From the NCBI RefSeq assembly GCF_002946835.1, contig NZ_CP026652.1, positions 2,294,001 to 2,358,000 of the forward strand: a stretch of 64,000 nucleotides of DNA, read 5' to 3'. The position numbers and the translations under genes are program-made. Below are positions 25,388 to 33,815 of this stretch, piece by piece. Numbering within the stretch: the stretch's first letter is position 1; the number at the start of each line of letters is the position of its first letter. This DNA is from Streptomyces dengpaensis (GTDB lineage Bacteria > Actinomycetota > Actinomycetes > Streptomycetales > Streptomycetaceae). The notes under the pieces were generated by a model, which searched no databases, had not been told where the DNA came from, and saw nothing but the letters and a program-made list of their open reading frames with translations.

Positions 25388-26056
25388 GTGTTCGACTTTC
25401 TTGAAGGTTATGACGTCCTCGGGGCGTTCTGGACGACGGTGCAGCTCACCGTCCTCTCCGCCCTGGGCTCCCTGGTCTGGGGCACCCTGCTGGCCGGAAT
25501 GCGGGTCAGCCCGGTCCCGCTCATGCGCGGATTCGGCACCGCCTATGTGAACATCGTCCGGAACATCCCCCTGACCGTCATCATCGTCTTCAGCTCGCTC
25601 GGCCTCGCCGACATCTTCGGCGTGACGTTGGGGGCGTCCGACGACTTCGAGCTTCAGGGCTTCCGGCTGGCGGCGCTCTCCCTCGTCGCCTACACCGCTG
25701 CCTTCGTCTGCGAGGCGCTGCGCTCCGGCATCAACACCGTGTCGCTCGGGCAGGCCGAGGCGGCCCGCGCGATCGGGCTGAGCTTCAGCCAGACCCTCCG
25801 GCTCATCGTGCTTCCGCAGGCGTTCCGTTCCGTCATCGCCCCCCTGGCCAACGTACTGATCGCGCTGACCAAGAACACGACCGTGGCTGCCGCCATCGGC
25901 GTGGCCGAAGCGGCCACCCTGATGAAGGAAATGATCGAGAACGAGGCACAGACGGTGCTCATCGGCGCGGTCTTCGCCTTCGGCTTCGTGGTCCTGACCC
26001 TCCCCACCGGCCTGCTCCTCGGCTGGCTGGGCAAGCGACTGGCGGTGAAGCGGTGA
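25388..26056 (+). CDS. gluC: Glutamate ABC transporter permease GluC
   Basis: This 222-residue HisM-type inner-membrane permease has several hydrophobic helices. The cytoplasmic EAA loop (EAARAIGLSFSQTLRLIVLPQAF) contacts the GluA ATPase. GTG 25388 follows GGGAGATC. Its TGA overlaps the gluD GTG by four bases (GTGA), so translation is coupled. Confidence 0.94.
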   Translation: MFDFLEGYDVLGAFWTTVQLTVLSALGSLVWGTLLAGMRVSPVPLMRGFGTAYVNIVRNIPLTVIIVFSSLGLADIFGVTLGASDDFELQGFRLAALSLVAYTAAFVCEALRSGINTVSLGQAEAARAIGLSFSQTLRLIVLPQAFRSVIAPLANVLIALTKNTTVAAAIGVAEAATLMKEMIENEAQTVLIGAVFAFGFVVLTLPTGLLLGWLGKRLAVKR

Positions 26057-26946
26057 CCTCCGTTCTCTACGACGCCCCCGGCCCCCGGGCCAAGCGGCGC
26101 AATGTGATCTTCTCGGTCGTCTTCTTCGTCCTGCTGGCTCTGCTCCTGTGGTGGATCTGGCAGACGATGGACGACAAGGGCCAGCTCACGGCGTCCCTGT
26201 GGGAGCCGTTCACCACGGCCCAGGCCTGGACGACGTATCTGCTGCCGGGTCTCGGCAACACCTTGAAGGCCGCGGCGCTCGCCATGGTGATCGCCCTTCC
26301 GCTGGGCGCGGTCTTCGGCATCGCGCGTCTGTCCGACCACCGGTGGGTCCGGGGTTCGGCCGGTGCGGTGGTCGAGTTCTTCCGGGCGATTCCCGTACTG
26401 CTTCTGATGCTGTTCGCCAACGAGTTCTACGTCCGCTCCACGGGCCTCAGCAGCGAGGAACGGCCCCTCTACGCGGTCGTCACCGGCCTGGTGCTCTACA
26501 ACGCCTCGGTCCTCGCCGAGATCGTACGGGCGGGCATCCTGGCCCTGCCCAAGGGACAGACGGAGGCCGCCTACGCGGTCGGTCTGCGCAAGGGCCAGAC
26601 GATGGCCAGCATCCTGCTCCCGCAGGCCGTCACCGCCATGCTCCCGGCCATCGTCAGCCAGCTCGTCGTCATCGTGAAGGACACCGCGCTGGGCGGCGTG
26701 ATGCTCGCGTTCCCCGAGCTCCTCAACTCGCGCAGCACGCTCGCGGCCAACTACGCCAACGTCATCCCGAGCTTCCTCGTGGTGGCCGCCATCTTCATCG
26801 TGCTGAACTTCGCCCTCACGAGCTTCGCCTCCTGGCTCGAGGGCAGGCTGCGGCGCGGCAAGAAGTCGACCGGTGCGGTGCTCCACGCGGACGACGCCAC
26901 GATCGCGGGCACCGCGGCGACCGGCGGCGGTGGCGGCGGCATCTGA
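26053..26946 (+). CDS. gluD: Glutamate ABC transporter permease GluD
   Basis: This 297-residue second permease subunit is larger than GluC because of an extra N-terminal TM region (VIFSVVFFVLLALLLWWIW). The EAA loop is EAAYAVGLRKGQTMASILLPQ. The C-terminus carries a Lys/Arg-rich stretch and a Gly-rich end (TGGGGGGI). It is the last gene of the operon, followed by a terminator. Confidence 0.93.
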   Translation: MTSVLYDAPGPRAKRRNVIFSVVFFVLLALLLWWIWQTMDDKGQLTASLWEPFTTAQAWTTYLLPGLGNTLKAAALAMVIALPLGAVFGIARLSDHRWVRGSAGAVVEFFRAIPVLLLMLFANEFYVRSTGLSSEERPLYAVVTGLVLYNASVLAEIVRAGILALPKGQTEAAYAVGLRKGQTMASILLPQAVTAMLPAIVSQLVVIVKDTALGGVMLAFPELLNSRSTLAANYANVIPSFLVVAAIFIVLNFALTSFASWLEGRLRRGKKSTGAVLHADDATIAGTAATGGGGGGI

Positions 26947-26995
26947 CGAACGGTCACGTGGCCTGACCCGCACGGTGGGGCAGTGGCGAGCACAC

Positions 26996-27025
26996 GGGGG
27001 CAGTGGCGAGGTCGCCGCTGCCCCC
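26996..27025. terminator. Terminator of the gluABCD operon
   Basis: GGGGGCAGTGGCGA pairs with TCGCCGCTGCCCCC over 14 bp, with one G-T wobble and a 2-nt centre, 50 nt after gluD. The left arm partly repeats upstream DNA (GGGGCAGTGGCGAG at 26977-26990). Confidence 0.7.
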
Positions 27026-27143
27026 TTCGCTTGACGCAAGGACCGGCAGTGGGTTGCATACGTTCTGTGATCGTGCACCCCGCTCCAACTGCCTGTTCCC
27101 CTACGTCCCTCAGGACACCGCTCCGGGCAGGGGGCACCGCGCC

Positions 27144-28850
27144 GTGGACCCGGTGATCATCGTCGGAGCGGGCCCCGTGGGGCTGACGCTCGCCCTCGCG
27201 CTCGCCCGCCAGGAGGTCCCCTCCATGGTCCTCGACGAGGGCCCGGGCAAGGACGAACAGCGGTCCGCGCGGACCGTGGTGCTGCGCGAGGACACGGCCG
27301 CGCTCGTCGACCGGCTGGCCGGTTTTCCCGTCTCCGAGGCCGGCTTCCGTTGGGCCGGATGGCGGTCGATGCGGCGCAAGCAGGTGATGCGCGAGATCTC
27401 GCTCGGCGCGGGGGATTCCGGTTCCAGGGGCGCTGTCGGTTCCGGGAGTGGGAGCGTTTCCAGGAGCGGTTCCAGGGCCGCGGAAGGCTCCCGGGGCGCG
27501 GACGGCTCCGCGGAGGCCGAGGAGTACGTCTCCCCACTGCACATCGCCCAGCACGCGCTGACCGGCGCCCTGCGCGAGGCCATCGTCCACGAGCGGCTGA
27601 TCAAGGTCGCCGTGAACAGCCGCCTCGACTCCATCGAGCAGGAGACGTCGGGCGTCAGCGCGCACACACGGGGCCCCAACGGCACGTGGTGGCACGGCAG
27701 TTATCTCGTCGGCTGCGACGGACCGCGTTCGACGGTGCGCAAACTCCAGGACATCCGCTTCCCTGGACGCACGGCCGTCGAGCGACACGCCGTGGCGGCG
27801 CTGCGTACGGAACTTCCGTGGCCCGGTGAGGCGTTGTTGCATCGGATGCCGCCGTGGCGGACCTTGGGCCCCTCGGCCGGGGAGGTGACCGCGCGCCCCC
27901 TCGCCGACGACGCGTGGCGCCTGGACTGGCTGCTGCCCCCGGGCAAGGACCTGGTCACGCCCGACCTGCTGATGGCGCGCGTCCGGGAGACCCTCGCGGG
28001 CTGGAGCGGGGGCTCCACACCCGCGTACGAACTGCTCGACACCGGAGTCCACACCGTCCACCACCGGCTCGCCCGCCGGTGGCGGGCCGGCCGTGTCTTC
28101 CTCGCGGGGGACGCCGCGCACCTGCTCGGCGCGGTCGGCACCCAGGGCCTGGACGAGGGCCTGCGGGACGCGGACAACCTCGCCTGGAAGCTGGCCCTCG
28201 CCTGGCACCACGGGCCGCACGAGGCTCTGCTCGACAGCTACCAGGTGGAGCGGCGCGCCGTCGTCGCCGCCCGGCTGCGCGCCGCCGACCATGCGCTGCC
28301 GCTGCTGCGCGGCGGCGGGGGCCTGCGCTCTTACGTCCCCGGCTCGGCCCGCGGCCACGACGCGCTGCTCACGGACGGCCACCTGGGGCGCGGCCCACTG
28401 GGCGCGCCGGGGGCGTACGCCACGTCCCCACTCGCGCCTCCACGCGCCGAGTCGGAGGCTCCCGTGGACACGGCACCCGGAGCGCCCGTCATCGATGTGC
28501 GGGTGACCGCGGAGGACGGCTCGTTCGTACGCCTGCGGGACCGGCTCGGGCGCGGCGTGCTGCTCGTGGTGCTGATCGCCCCGGGGACGGGCGTCTGGGA
28601 GCGGAAGCACTGGGTGACCGCCGGGATCATGCCCCGGCTCGCGGCCGCCGTGACCGCGCTGCCGCACCCCGCCGAGCTGCTGGTCGCCGAGAACTACCCC
28701 GGCGCCGCCGCGCACACCGTGCTCCTCGTCCGCCCCGACGGCCATCTGGTCACCGCGCTCAGCGGGGTGCGCCCGGCCGACCTGTACGCGGCGGCCGAGG
28801 CGACGCTGGGTGGACCGGCGAAGGCGGAGGCCACGGCGGGCACGGCCTGA
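27144..28850 (+). CDS. FAD-dependent aromatic monooxygenase (PheA/TfdB type)
   Basis: This 568-residue class A flavoprotein monooxygenase has the N-terminal FAD motif GAGPVGLTLALALARQ, the DG motif (VGCDGPRSTVRKLQ), and the GD motif (LAGDAAHLLGAVGTQGLDEG). The C-terminal thioredoxin-like domain (IDVRVTAEDGSFVRLRDRLG onwards) is found in phenol-hydroxylase and rifampicin- or tetracycline-modifying relatives. A Gly/Ser-rich insert near residues 90-128 (GDSGSRGAVGSGSGSVSRSG) interrupts the domain and comes from GGTTCC-type DNA repeats. GTG 27144 follows GCAGGGGGC. The substrate is unknown. It stands alone as a transcription unit. Confidence 0.87.
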   Translation: MDPVIIVGAGPVGLTLALALARQEVPSMVLDEGPGKDEQRSARTVVLREDTAALVDRLAGFPVSEAGFRWAGWRSMRRKQVMREISLGAGDSGSRGAVGSGSGSVSRSGSRAAEGSRGADGSAEAEEYVSPLHIAQHALTGALREAIVHERLIKVAVNSRLDSIEQETSGVSAHTRGPNGTWWHGSYLVGCDGPRSTVRKLQDIRFPGRTAVERHAVAALRTELPWPGEALLHRMPPWRTLGPSAGEVTARPLADDAWRLDWLLPPGKDLVTPDLLMARVRETLAGWSGGSTPAYELLDTGVHTVHHRLARRWRAGRVFLAGDAAHLLGAVGTQGLDEGLRDADNLAWKLALAWHHGPHEALLDSYQVERRAVVAARLRAADHALPLLRGGGGLRSYVPGSARGHDALLTDGHLGRGPLGAPGAYATSPLAPPRAESEAPVDTAPGAPVIDVRVTAEDGSFVRLRDRLGRGVLLVVLIAPGTGVWERKHWVTAGIMPRLAAAVTALPHPAELLVAENYPGAAAHTVLLVRPDGHLVTALSGVRPADLYAAAEATLGGPAKAEATAGTA

Positions 28851-29170
28851 GGCGGCGGTGCCGGAAAGCGGGCTGGGCCTGCCGTGCCGGAGTACGGGGT
28901 GAGGGTGCTGTGCCGGAGTGCGCGCTGGGCCGGAGGTGACGGCTCGGGCCAACGGCGGCGGGCTCGGGCCGCCGATGGCGGGCTCGGACCGCCGGGCTCG
29001 AGGACTTCCGAGCCCGTGGTGACGGTCCGGGTAGCCGTGGACCCGGACTCTTGGTGCTAGTCCTAGTCCTCAGACCGCCGTCCAGACCGCCCGCGACCTG
29101 GGATGTCGCACCGCCGTGCCGGCCGAGCCGCAAGCCATCGCCCGCACCCACCATGTGTCCACATAGCGAC
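28851..29170. repeat. Repetitive G-rich gap after the monooxygenase gene
   Basis: This 320-nt gap has no gene. It consists of degenerate repeats of GTGCCGGAGTnCGGG/GCTGGGCC (28858-28940) and GGCGGGCTCGGnCCGCCG (28960-29000). I see no clear terminator motif. Confidence 0.6.
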
Positions 29171-29176
29171 GCTGAG

Positions 29177-29205
29177 TTGACCGGCCTGCACCGGCATGGT
29201 GTACT
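29177..29205 (+). promoter_or_regulatory. Promoter of the cysteine leader/dioxygenase operon
   Basis: TTGACC (29177-29182), a 17-bp spacer and TGTACT (29200-29205) form a good vegetative promoter. Transcription should start near 29212-29213, at the first base of the leader-peptide ATG, so the mRNA would be leaderless. Confidence 0.55.
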
Positions 29206-29212
29206 CCGGATC

Positions 29213-29299
29213 ATGACCGACACCTGTGTGCGCCTGTGGCGGAGGGTCCATATGGACCTCGTCCGCTATGCGGGCTGCGTGTGTCGTCCGTCCTGCTGA
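29213..29299 (+). CDS. Polycysteine leader peptide
   Basis: This 28-codon ORF reads MTDTCVRLWRRVHMDLVRYA then GCVCRPSC and a stop. Three Cys codons lie in the last seven residues (TGC, TGT, TGC). The -10 box places the transcript start at or next to its ATG. A shorter internal start at 29252 (15 aa, GGAGG 6 nt before) is also possible. It precedes a cysteine dioxygenase gene by 76 nt. Actinobacterial polycysteine short ORFs of this kind act in mycobacteria as cysteine-responsive attenuators. Translation stalling at scarce Cys-tRNA would alter folding or termination downstream. A GC hairpin (29320-29347) lies between leader and gene. Confidence 0.7.
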   Translation: MTDTCVRLWRRVHMDLVRYAGCVCRPSC

Positions 29300-29375
29300 A
29301 TTCGCATCCTCCCCTCTTCCGCGCGCCGCCTTTGCGCTACCGCGCGCTCCCACGCGAACCCTCAGGACGGTACGA

Positions 29376-29912
29376 GTGTCTGTGTCCCCCTCTGCACCCT
29401 CTGTCTCCGCACCACCGCACACCCCCACCCAGGCCGACCTGCTCGACTTCGTCCGCCGCACCGCCGCCGACGCCGAGTTGATCGCCTCGCTCCCGCTCGA
29501 CCCCGAGGGCCGTACGTGGGTGCGTCTCGAAGGCCCGGGCGGCAGTGAGGCCTGGCTGATCGGCTGGCCTCCTGGAACCGGAACCGGCTGGCACGACCAC
29601 GCCGAATCGGTCGGCGCCTTCATCACGGCGTCGGGCCGACTCAAGGAGAACTCCCTCGCCGCCCGGCTGCCCGCCGACGGCTGGAAGACCCTGGAACTGG
29701 CCGAAGGCATGGACAGGGAGCGGACGTTGCCCGCTGGCAAGGGCCGCTCCTTCGGCCGCGACCATGTGCACGAGGTGCTCAACGAGTCCACTGAAGAGCA
29801 CGCGATCTCGGTCCATGCCTACTACCCGCCCCTCCCGCAGATCCGCCGCTACAGCCGTACGGGCCGGATGCTGCGTCTGGAGCACGTCGAGCGCCCGGAG
29901 GACTGGCAGTGA
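29376..29912 (+). CDS. Cysteine dioxygenase family protein
   Basis: This 178-residue cupin oxidises cysteine to cysteine sulfinate with a 3-His Fe(II) centre. Candidate ligands are the two His of TGWHDHAES and the His of ISVHAYYPPL, with RDHVHEVLN also close. The start is GTG 29376, with AGGACGG 5 nt before. Codons further upstream in the same frame are non-conserved. The rhodanese gene overlaps its end by four bases, so sulfur released by cysteine breakdown may be handled by the next product. Expression is likely set by the polycysteine leader. Confidence 0.85.
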   Translation: MSVSPSAPSVSAPPHTPTQADLLDFVRRTAADAELIASLPLDPEGRTWVRLEGPGGSEAWLIGWPPGTGTGWHDHAESVGAFITASGRLKENSLAARLPADGWKTLELAEGMDRERTLPAGKGRSFGRDHVHEVLNESTEEHAISVHAYYPPLPQIRRYSRTGRMLRLEHVERPEDWQ

Positions 29913-30307
29913 GCGCCCAACGCCCGGTGGGAATCGACGAGTTGCTGGAGCAGGTCCGCGCGGGCCTGGACCGCGTGGAGGCCGAGGAAGCGTACGCAGC
30001 CACGCGGGCGGGAGAGGTGCTCCTGGTCGACACCCGGTACGCCGCCCTGCGCGAGCGCGACGGGCTGATCCCCGGCGCCCTCGTCGTCGAACGCAACGAA
30101 CTGGAGTGGCGACTCGACCCGCAGGGCAGCCACCGCGCCCCGGAAGCCACGAGCCACGATCTGCGGGTCGTCGTGTTCTGCGACGAGGGGTACGCGTCGA
30201 GCCTCGCGGCCGTGTCCCTGCGGCAGTTGGGTCTGCGCCGGGCCACCGATCTGGTCGGAGGCTTCCAGGCCTGGAAGGCGGCCGGGTTCCCGGTGACTGC
30301 CGCCTAG
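29909..30307 (+). CDS. Rhodanese-like sulfurtransferase domain protein
   Basis: This 132-residue single rhodanese domain contains VLLVDTRYAALRERDGLIPGA (CH2A-like strand-helix) and the active loop VVFCDEGYASS with the persulfide-forming Cys. The C-terminal motif is DLVGGFQAWKAAGFPV. Its GTG start overlaps the stop of the dioxygenase gene (GTGA). Rhodaneses transfer sulfane sulfur, so the pair fits cysteine or sulfur detoxification. Confidence 0.9.
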   Translation: MSAQRPVGIDELLEQVRAGLDRVEAEEAYAATRAGEVLLVDTRYAALRERDGLIPGALVVERNELEWRLDPQGSHRAPEATSHDLRVVVFCDEGYASSLAAVSLRQLGLRRATDLVGGFQAWKAAGFPVTAA

Positions 30308-30374
30308 GCCTGGATCAACCCCACTGCGACCACCGGGAGTTGAGCGGCTCCGCCACATGTCCGGGCACAGGACC

Positions 30375-30422
30375 GGCAAGCGTCCGCACGTAGGGCCGGG
30401 CAAGCGTCCGCACGTAGGGCCG
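30375..30422. repeat. 24-bp perfect tandem duplication before recX/rhodanese convergence
   Basis: 30375-30398 and 30399-30422 are exact copies of GGCAAGCGTCCGCACGTAGG plus GCCG. A degenerate third copy follows (30432-30450). Confidence 0.9.
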
Positions 30423-30443
30423 CGCGCATCGCCGGGCAAACGT

Positions 30444-30497
30444 CCGGGCCCTGAACGCGATCGGCGCCCCCGCGCGTCTACCGTGTTCAGGGCCCGG
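30444..30497. terminator. Bidirectional terminator between rhodanese and recX
   Basis: CCGGGCCCTGAAC and GTTCAGGGCCCGG form a perfect 13-bp stem around a 28-nt loop. It serves the convergent rhodanese and recX genes. Confidence 0.8.
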
Positions 30498-30516
30498 GAT
30501 CGTACAACGGCGCGGC

Positions 30517-31473
30517 TCAGAAGCCCTCGTCCCCGAGCCCCTCCGTGTCCTCGCCCTCTTCTTCCAGCGCCTGGCGGACCACACGCAGGGCCATGCCCTC
30601 CGAGTAGCCCTTGCGGGCGAGCATGCCCGCAAGGCGCCGCAGGCGCTTGTCGCGGTCGAGGCCGCGTGTGGAGTGCAGCTTGCGGGTGACCAGCTCGCGC
30701 GCGGTCGCCTCCTCCTGCTCGGAGTCGAGCTGCCCGACGGCCTCGTCGATCAGCGTCGAGTCCACACCCTTGGTCCGCAGCTCCCGCGCGAGCGCCCGTC
30801 TGGCCAGACCCCGGCCGTGGTGCCGGGACTCCACCCAGGCGTCCGCGAAGGCGCTGTCGTTGATCAGGCCGACCTCCTCGAACCGTGACAGCACCTCGTC
30901 CGCCACGTCGTCCGGGATCTCGCGCTTGCGCAGTGCGTCGGCCAGTTGCTTGCGCGTGCGCGGGGTCCCGGTGAGCAGACGCAGACAGATCGCCCGCGCC
31001 CGCTCAGCCGGGTCCCCTGGGAGCTCCCCCTTCTCGGCCCTCGACGAGGAAGGGGCGCCTCCGTCCTGTGGGTCGCCGGACGGCTCACCGAAACCGCCAC
31101 GCCTCCGACGCCCTCGTCCACCACGCGGTCCGCCGTCACCACGCGGTCCGCCATCACCACGCCGACCGCCGCCACGGCGCGAGGCACTACCCGGCGAAGC
31201 GTGACCGCCCGGCAGACCGGCACTGCGCCGCGAGCCGCCGCCGGACGAGCCTTCGCCGCCGGCATCGGCGTCCGGATCGCCGCCGTAGAACCGCTCGGCA
31301 CCATCAAGCCCGTCGTCGGCGCCGTACGTCCCACCGCCGTACGCCATCGCGCCGCCGTACGCCCTGTCACCCTCTCCGGCCGAGCCGCCGTCACTCCCGT
31401 CGTGGTACCCCTGCCCTGCCCCCTCCGGGGCGCCAGGGTAGGCGTACTCGGCCCAGTCGGTTCGTCGCGTCAT
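30517..31473 (-). CDS. recX: Regulatory protein RecX
   Basis: RecX binds RecA filaments and limits recombinase activity. The RecX domain is residues ~155-318, with ERARAICLRLLTGTPRTRKQL, then FADAWVESRHHGRGLARRAL and LRRLAGMLARKGYSEGMALRVV. Residues 1-150 are an extension with little sequence complexity, rich in Gly, Asp, Arg and Tyr. They include RRGDGGPRGDGGPRGGRGRR, encoded by three tandem 18-bp units at 31121-31174. E. coli RecX is about 166 aa, so the extension nearly doubles it. The ATG lies 3 nt after the recA stop, so recA-recX is one operon. Confidence 0.93.
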   Translation of the reverse strand: MTRRTDWAEYAYPGAPEGAGQGYHDGSDGGSAGEGDRAYGGAMAYGGGTYGADDGLDGAERFYGGDPDADAGGEGSSGGGSRRSAGLPGGHASPGSASRRGGGRRGDGGPRGDGGPRGGRGRRRRGGFGEPSGDPQDGGAPSSSRAEKGELPGDPAERARAICLRLLTGTPRTRKQLADALRKREIPDDVADEVLSRFEEVGLINDSAFADAWVESRHHGRGLARRALARELRTKGVDSTLIDEAVGQLDSEQEEATARELVTRKLHSTRGLDRDKRLRRLAGMLARKGYSEGMALRVVRQALEEEGEDTEGLGDEGF

Positions 31474-31476
31474 GGA

Positions 31477-32601
31477 CTAGCTCTTGGCCGCCGTGGCCTT
31501 GGACTTGGTGGCCTTGGCCGCCGGAGCGGGCACCGTCTTCGCGGCGTCGTCCGGGGCGGCCGAGACCGCCGCGTCCGCGCCCGGCTCGGCGGTGGGCTCC
31601 TGGGGCCTCACACCGACGCCCAGCTTCTCCTTGATCTTCTTCTCGATCTCGTTGGCGAGGTCGGGGTTGTCCTTCAGGAAGTTGCGCGCGTTCTCCTTGC
31701 CCTGACCGAGCTGGTCGCCCTCGTACGTGTACCAGGCGCCGGCCTTGCGCACGAAGCCGTGCTCCACGCCCATGTCGATCAGGCCGCCCTCGCGGCTGAT
31801 GCCCTGCCCGTAGAGGATGTCGAACTCGGCCTGCTTGAAAGGCGGCGCGACCTTGTTCTTCACGACCTTGACGCGGGTGCGGTTGCCGACCGCGTCGGTG
31901 CCGTCCTTCAGCGTCTCGATGCGACGGATGTCGAGCCGCACCGAAGCGTAGAACTTCAGCGCCCGGCCACCCGTGGTGGTCTCCGGGGAGCCGAACATCA
32001 CGCCGATCTTCTCGCGGAGCTGGTTGATGAAGATCGCGGTGGTCTTCGACTGGTTGAGCGCGCTGGTGATCTTCCGCAGGGCCTGGCTCATCAGACGGGC
32101 CTGCAGACCCACGTGCGAGTCGCCCATCTCGCCCTCGATCTCCGCGCGCGGCACCAGGGCGGCGACGGAGTCGATGACGATGAGGTCGAGTGCGCCGGAG
32201 CGGACCAGCATGTCCACGATTTCCAGTGCCTGCTCGCCGTTGTCCGGCTGCGACAGGATCAGGTTGTCGATGTCGACGCCGAGCTTCTTGGCGTACTCGG
32301 GGTCGAGGGCGTGCTCGGCGTCCACGAAGGCCACCTGGCCGCCGGCCTTCTGCGCGTTGGCCACCGCGTGCAGGGTCAGGGTCGTCTTACCGGAGGACTC
32401 CGGGCCGTACACCTCCACCACTCGGCCGCGCGGCAGGCCGCCGACACCGAGGGCGACGTCGAGCGCGGTCGACCCGGTGGGGATGACCTCGATGGGCTCA
32501 TTCGGCCGCTCGCCCAGGCGCATCACGGCGCCCTTGCCGAATTGCCGTTCAATCTGTGCGAGCGCGGCGTCGAGCGCCTTCTCGCGGTCGGTTCCTGCCA
32601 T
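31477..32601 (-). CDS. recA: Recombinase RecA
   Basis: RecA performs homologous strand exchange and triggers LexA self-cleavage. The 374-residue protein has Walker A ([10 protein letters not shown]) near residue 70, Walker B ([13 protein letters not shown]), loop L1 ([20 protein letters not shown]) and loop L2 ([22 protein letters not shown]). The C-terminal tail is Ala/Lys/Thr-rich ([13 protein letters not shown]), a Streptomyces feature. ATG 32601 matches the conserved [14 protein letters not shown] start. There is no strong ribosome binding site. The gene has its own promoter with a LexA-like box. Confidence 0.98.
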   Translation of the reverse strand: MAGTDREKALDAALAQIERQFGKGAVMRLGERPNEPIEVIPTGSTALDVALGVGGLPRGRVVEVYGPESSGKTTLTLHAVANAQKAGGQVAFVDAEHALDPEYAKKLGVDIDNLILSQPDNGEQALEIVDMLVRSGALDLIVIDSVAALVPRAEIEGEMGDSHVGLQARLMSQALRKITSALNQSKTTAIFINQLREKIGVMFGSPETTTGGRALKFYASVRLDIRRIETLKDGTDAVGNRTRVKVVKNKVAPPFKQAEFDILYGQGISREGGLIDMGVEHGFVRKAGAWYTYEGDQLGQGKENARNFLKDNPDLANEIEKKIKEKLGVGVRPQEPTAEPGADAAVSAAPDDAAKTVPAPAAKATKSKATAAKS

Positions 32602-32761
32602 GGGTTCCACCCGGTTTGCTTGAGTCGATCGCTTCACGTCAAAGACGCTAACGCCTGCCACTGACAATGCGCCCCGACGCCCGTCCGGCCTGTGGATAAC
32701 TCGGGCACATCTCCATGAAAACCCTGCCGAAATCCCCGTCGAGAGCTCCGCCGGAGCCTCC

Positions 32762-32791
32762 ATAAGAATGGATGTTCGATTTTTGTGTCAA
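32762..32791 (-). promoter_or_regulatory. recA promoter with LexA (SOS) box
   Basis: Reading the minus strand, TTGACA (32791-32786) is followed after 18 bp by TCTTAT (32767-32762). Between them lies TCGAACATCCATTC, which matches the actinobacterial LexA operator TCGAAC-N4-GTTCGA in its left half and partly in its right. This position would let LexA block RNA polymerase. The leader to the ATG is about 155 nt. Confidence 0.75.
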
Positions 32792-32948
32792 GCGCACCCC
32801 ACGGCTCTCCGAGAGTACGGGCACGGTCCGACAGTCCCCCGGATTCCCATCAGGACGGGGTCCGGCCCCCGGGCTACTCTCCCGGGCGTACGGCGGGTGC
32901 CTTCGGCCGTACGACGACGCGGTGGGGCCTGACCGCGAGTCTTGAGCC

Positions 32949-33770
32949 ATGGAAACCACGAGGTCCCGGTCCCTGATGCCCTTGAAGCCCGCACGGTCAC
33001 CTGCGCACCTCACGCCGACGCCCTTGAAGCGCTCGGTCCGTCCGGCCGAGCGGCTCTGCTACGCGACGGGCGCCCTGCTCGTTCTCTCGGGATGCGTGCA
33101 TCTGGTGGTTTTCGCCGTCGACGGCGGCCCCTGGGACGGGCCCGTCTCCTGGCGCAAGCCCGTCACCTTCGGGCTCTCCTTCGGGCTGACGCTGATCGCG
33201 GTCACCTGGGTCACGTCGTATCTGCGCGTCGGAACGCGGCTGCGCACCACGCTGCTCGTCGTGTTCGCGGCCGACTGCGTCGTGGAGGTCGGCGGGATCA
33301 CTCTGCAGGCGTGGCGCCGGGTGCCCTCGCATCTCAACATGGAGACCGGCTTCGACACGGCGGTGTCCATGATGCTCGCGGTGGGCGGCGGGGTTCTCGT
33401 GGTGCTGCTCACCGTGTTCGCGATCGCCTCGTTCCGGAGCCGCCCCACGGGCCCCCTGGGGATGCCGCTCGCGCTGCGCTCCGGGTTCGCGGTCCTGCTC
33501 GTCGCCCTGCTGTTGGGCGCCGCGATGATCGCGCGCGGGGTCGTCCTCACCCGGACCGGCCACCAGGAGGCGGCATACTACTCGACGGCCCCGCTCAAGC
33601 CACTGCACGGAGTGAGCCTGCACGCCGTGCTGGTGCTGCCCGCGCTGTCCTGGCTGCTGTCGCGCGCCTCCTGGAGCGACAGGACCAAGCAGCGGGTGAT
33701 GTACACGGCGGTCGGCTGCTACGCGGCGGCCGTCGCCGGCGCCGGCGTGTGGGCGGTCCTCACCTGGTGA
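32949..33770 (+). CDS. Multi-pass membrane protein, unknown function
   Basis: This 273-residue protein has about seven hydrophobic helices, such as LCYATGALLVLSGCVHLVVF, PVTFGLSFGLTLIAVTWVTSYL and SLHAVLVLPALSWLL. A conserved-looking loop GGPWDGPVSWRKPVTFG follows the first helix. I cannot name the family. No enzyme motif is visible. Divergent from recA across 347 nt that includes the recA promoter, it has no clear ribosome binding site (only GAGTCTTGAGCC before the ATG). Confidence 0.75.
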   Translation: METTRSRSLMPLKPARSPAHLTPTPLKRSVRPAERLCYATGALLVLSGCVHLVVFAVDGGPWDGPVSWRKPVTFGLSFGLTLIAVTWVTSYLRVGTRLRTTLLVVFAADCVVEVGGITLQAWRRVPSHLNMETGFDTAVSMMLAVGGGVLVVLLTVFAIASFRSRPTGPLGMPLALRSGFAVLLVALLLGAAMIARGVVLTRTGHQEAAYYSTAPLKPLHGVSLHAVLVLPALSWLLSRASWSDRTKQRVMYTAVGCYAAAVAGAGVWAVLTW

Positions 33771-33815
33771 GCATGCACCTGGTGCATGCACCTGATGAAT
33801 CTCACCCAGTGAGCC

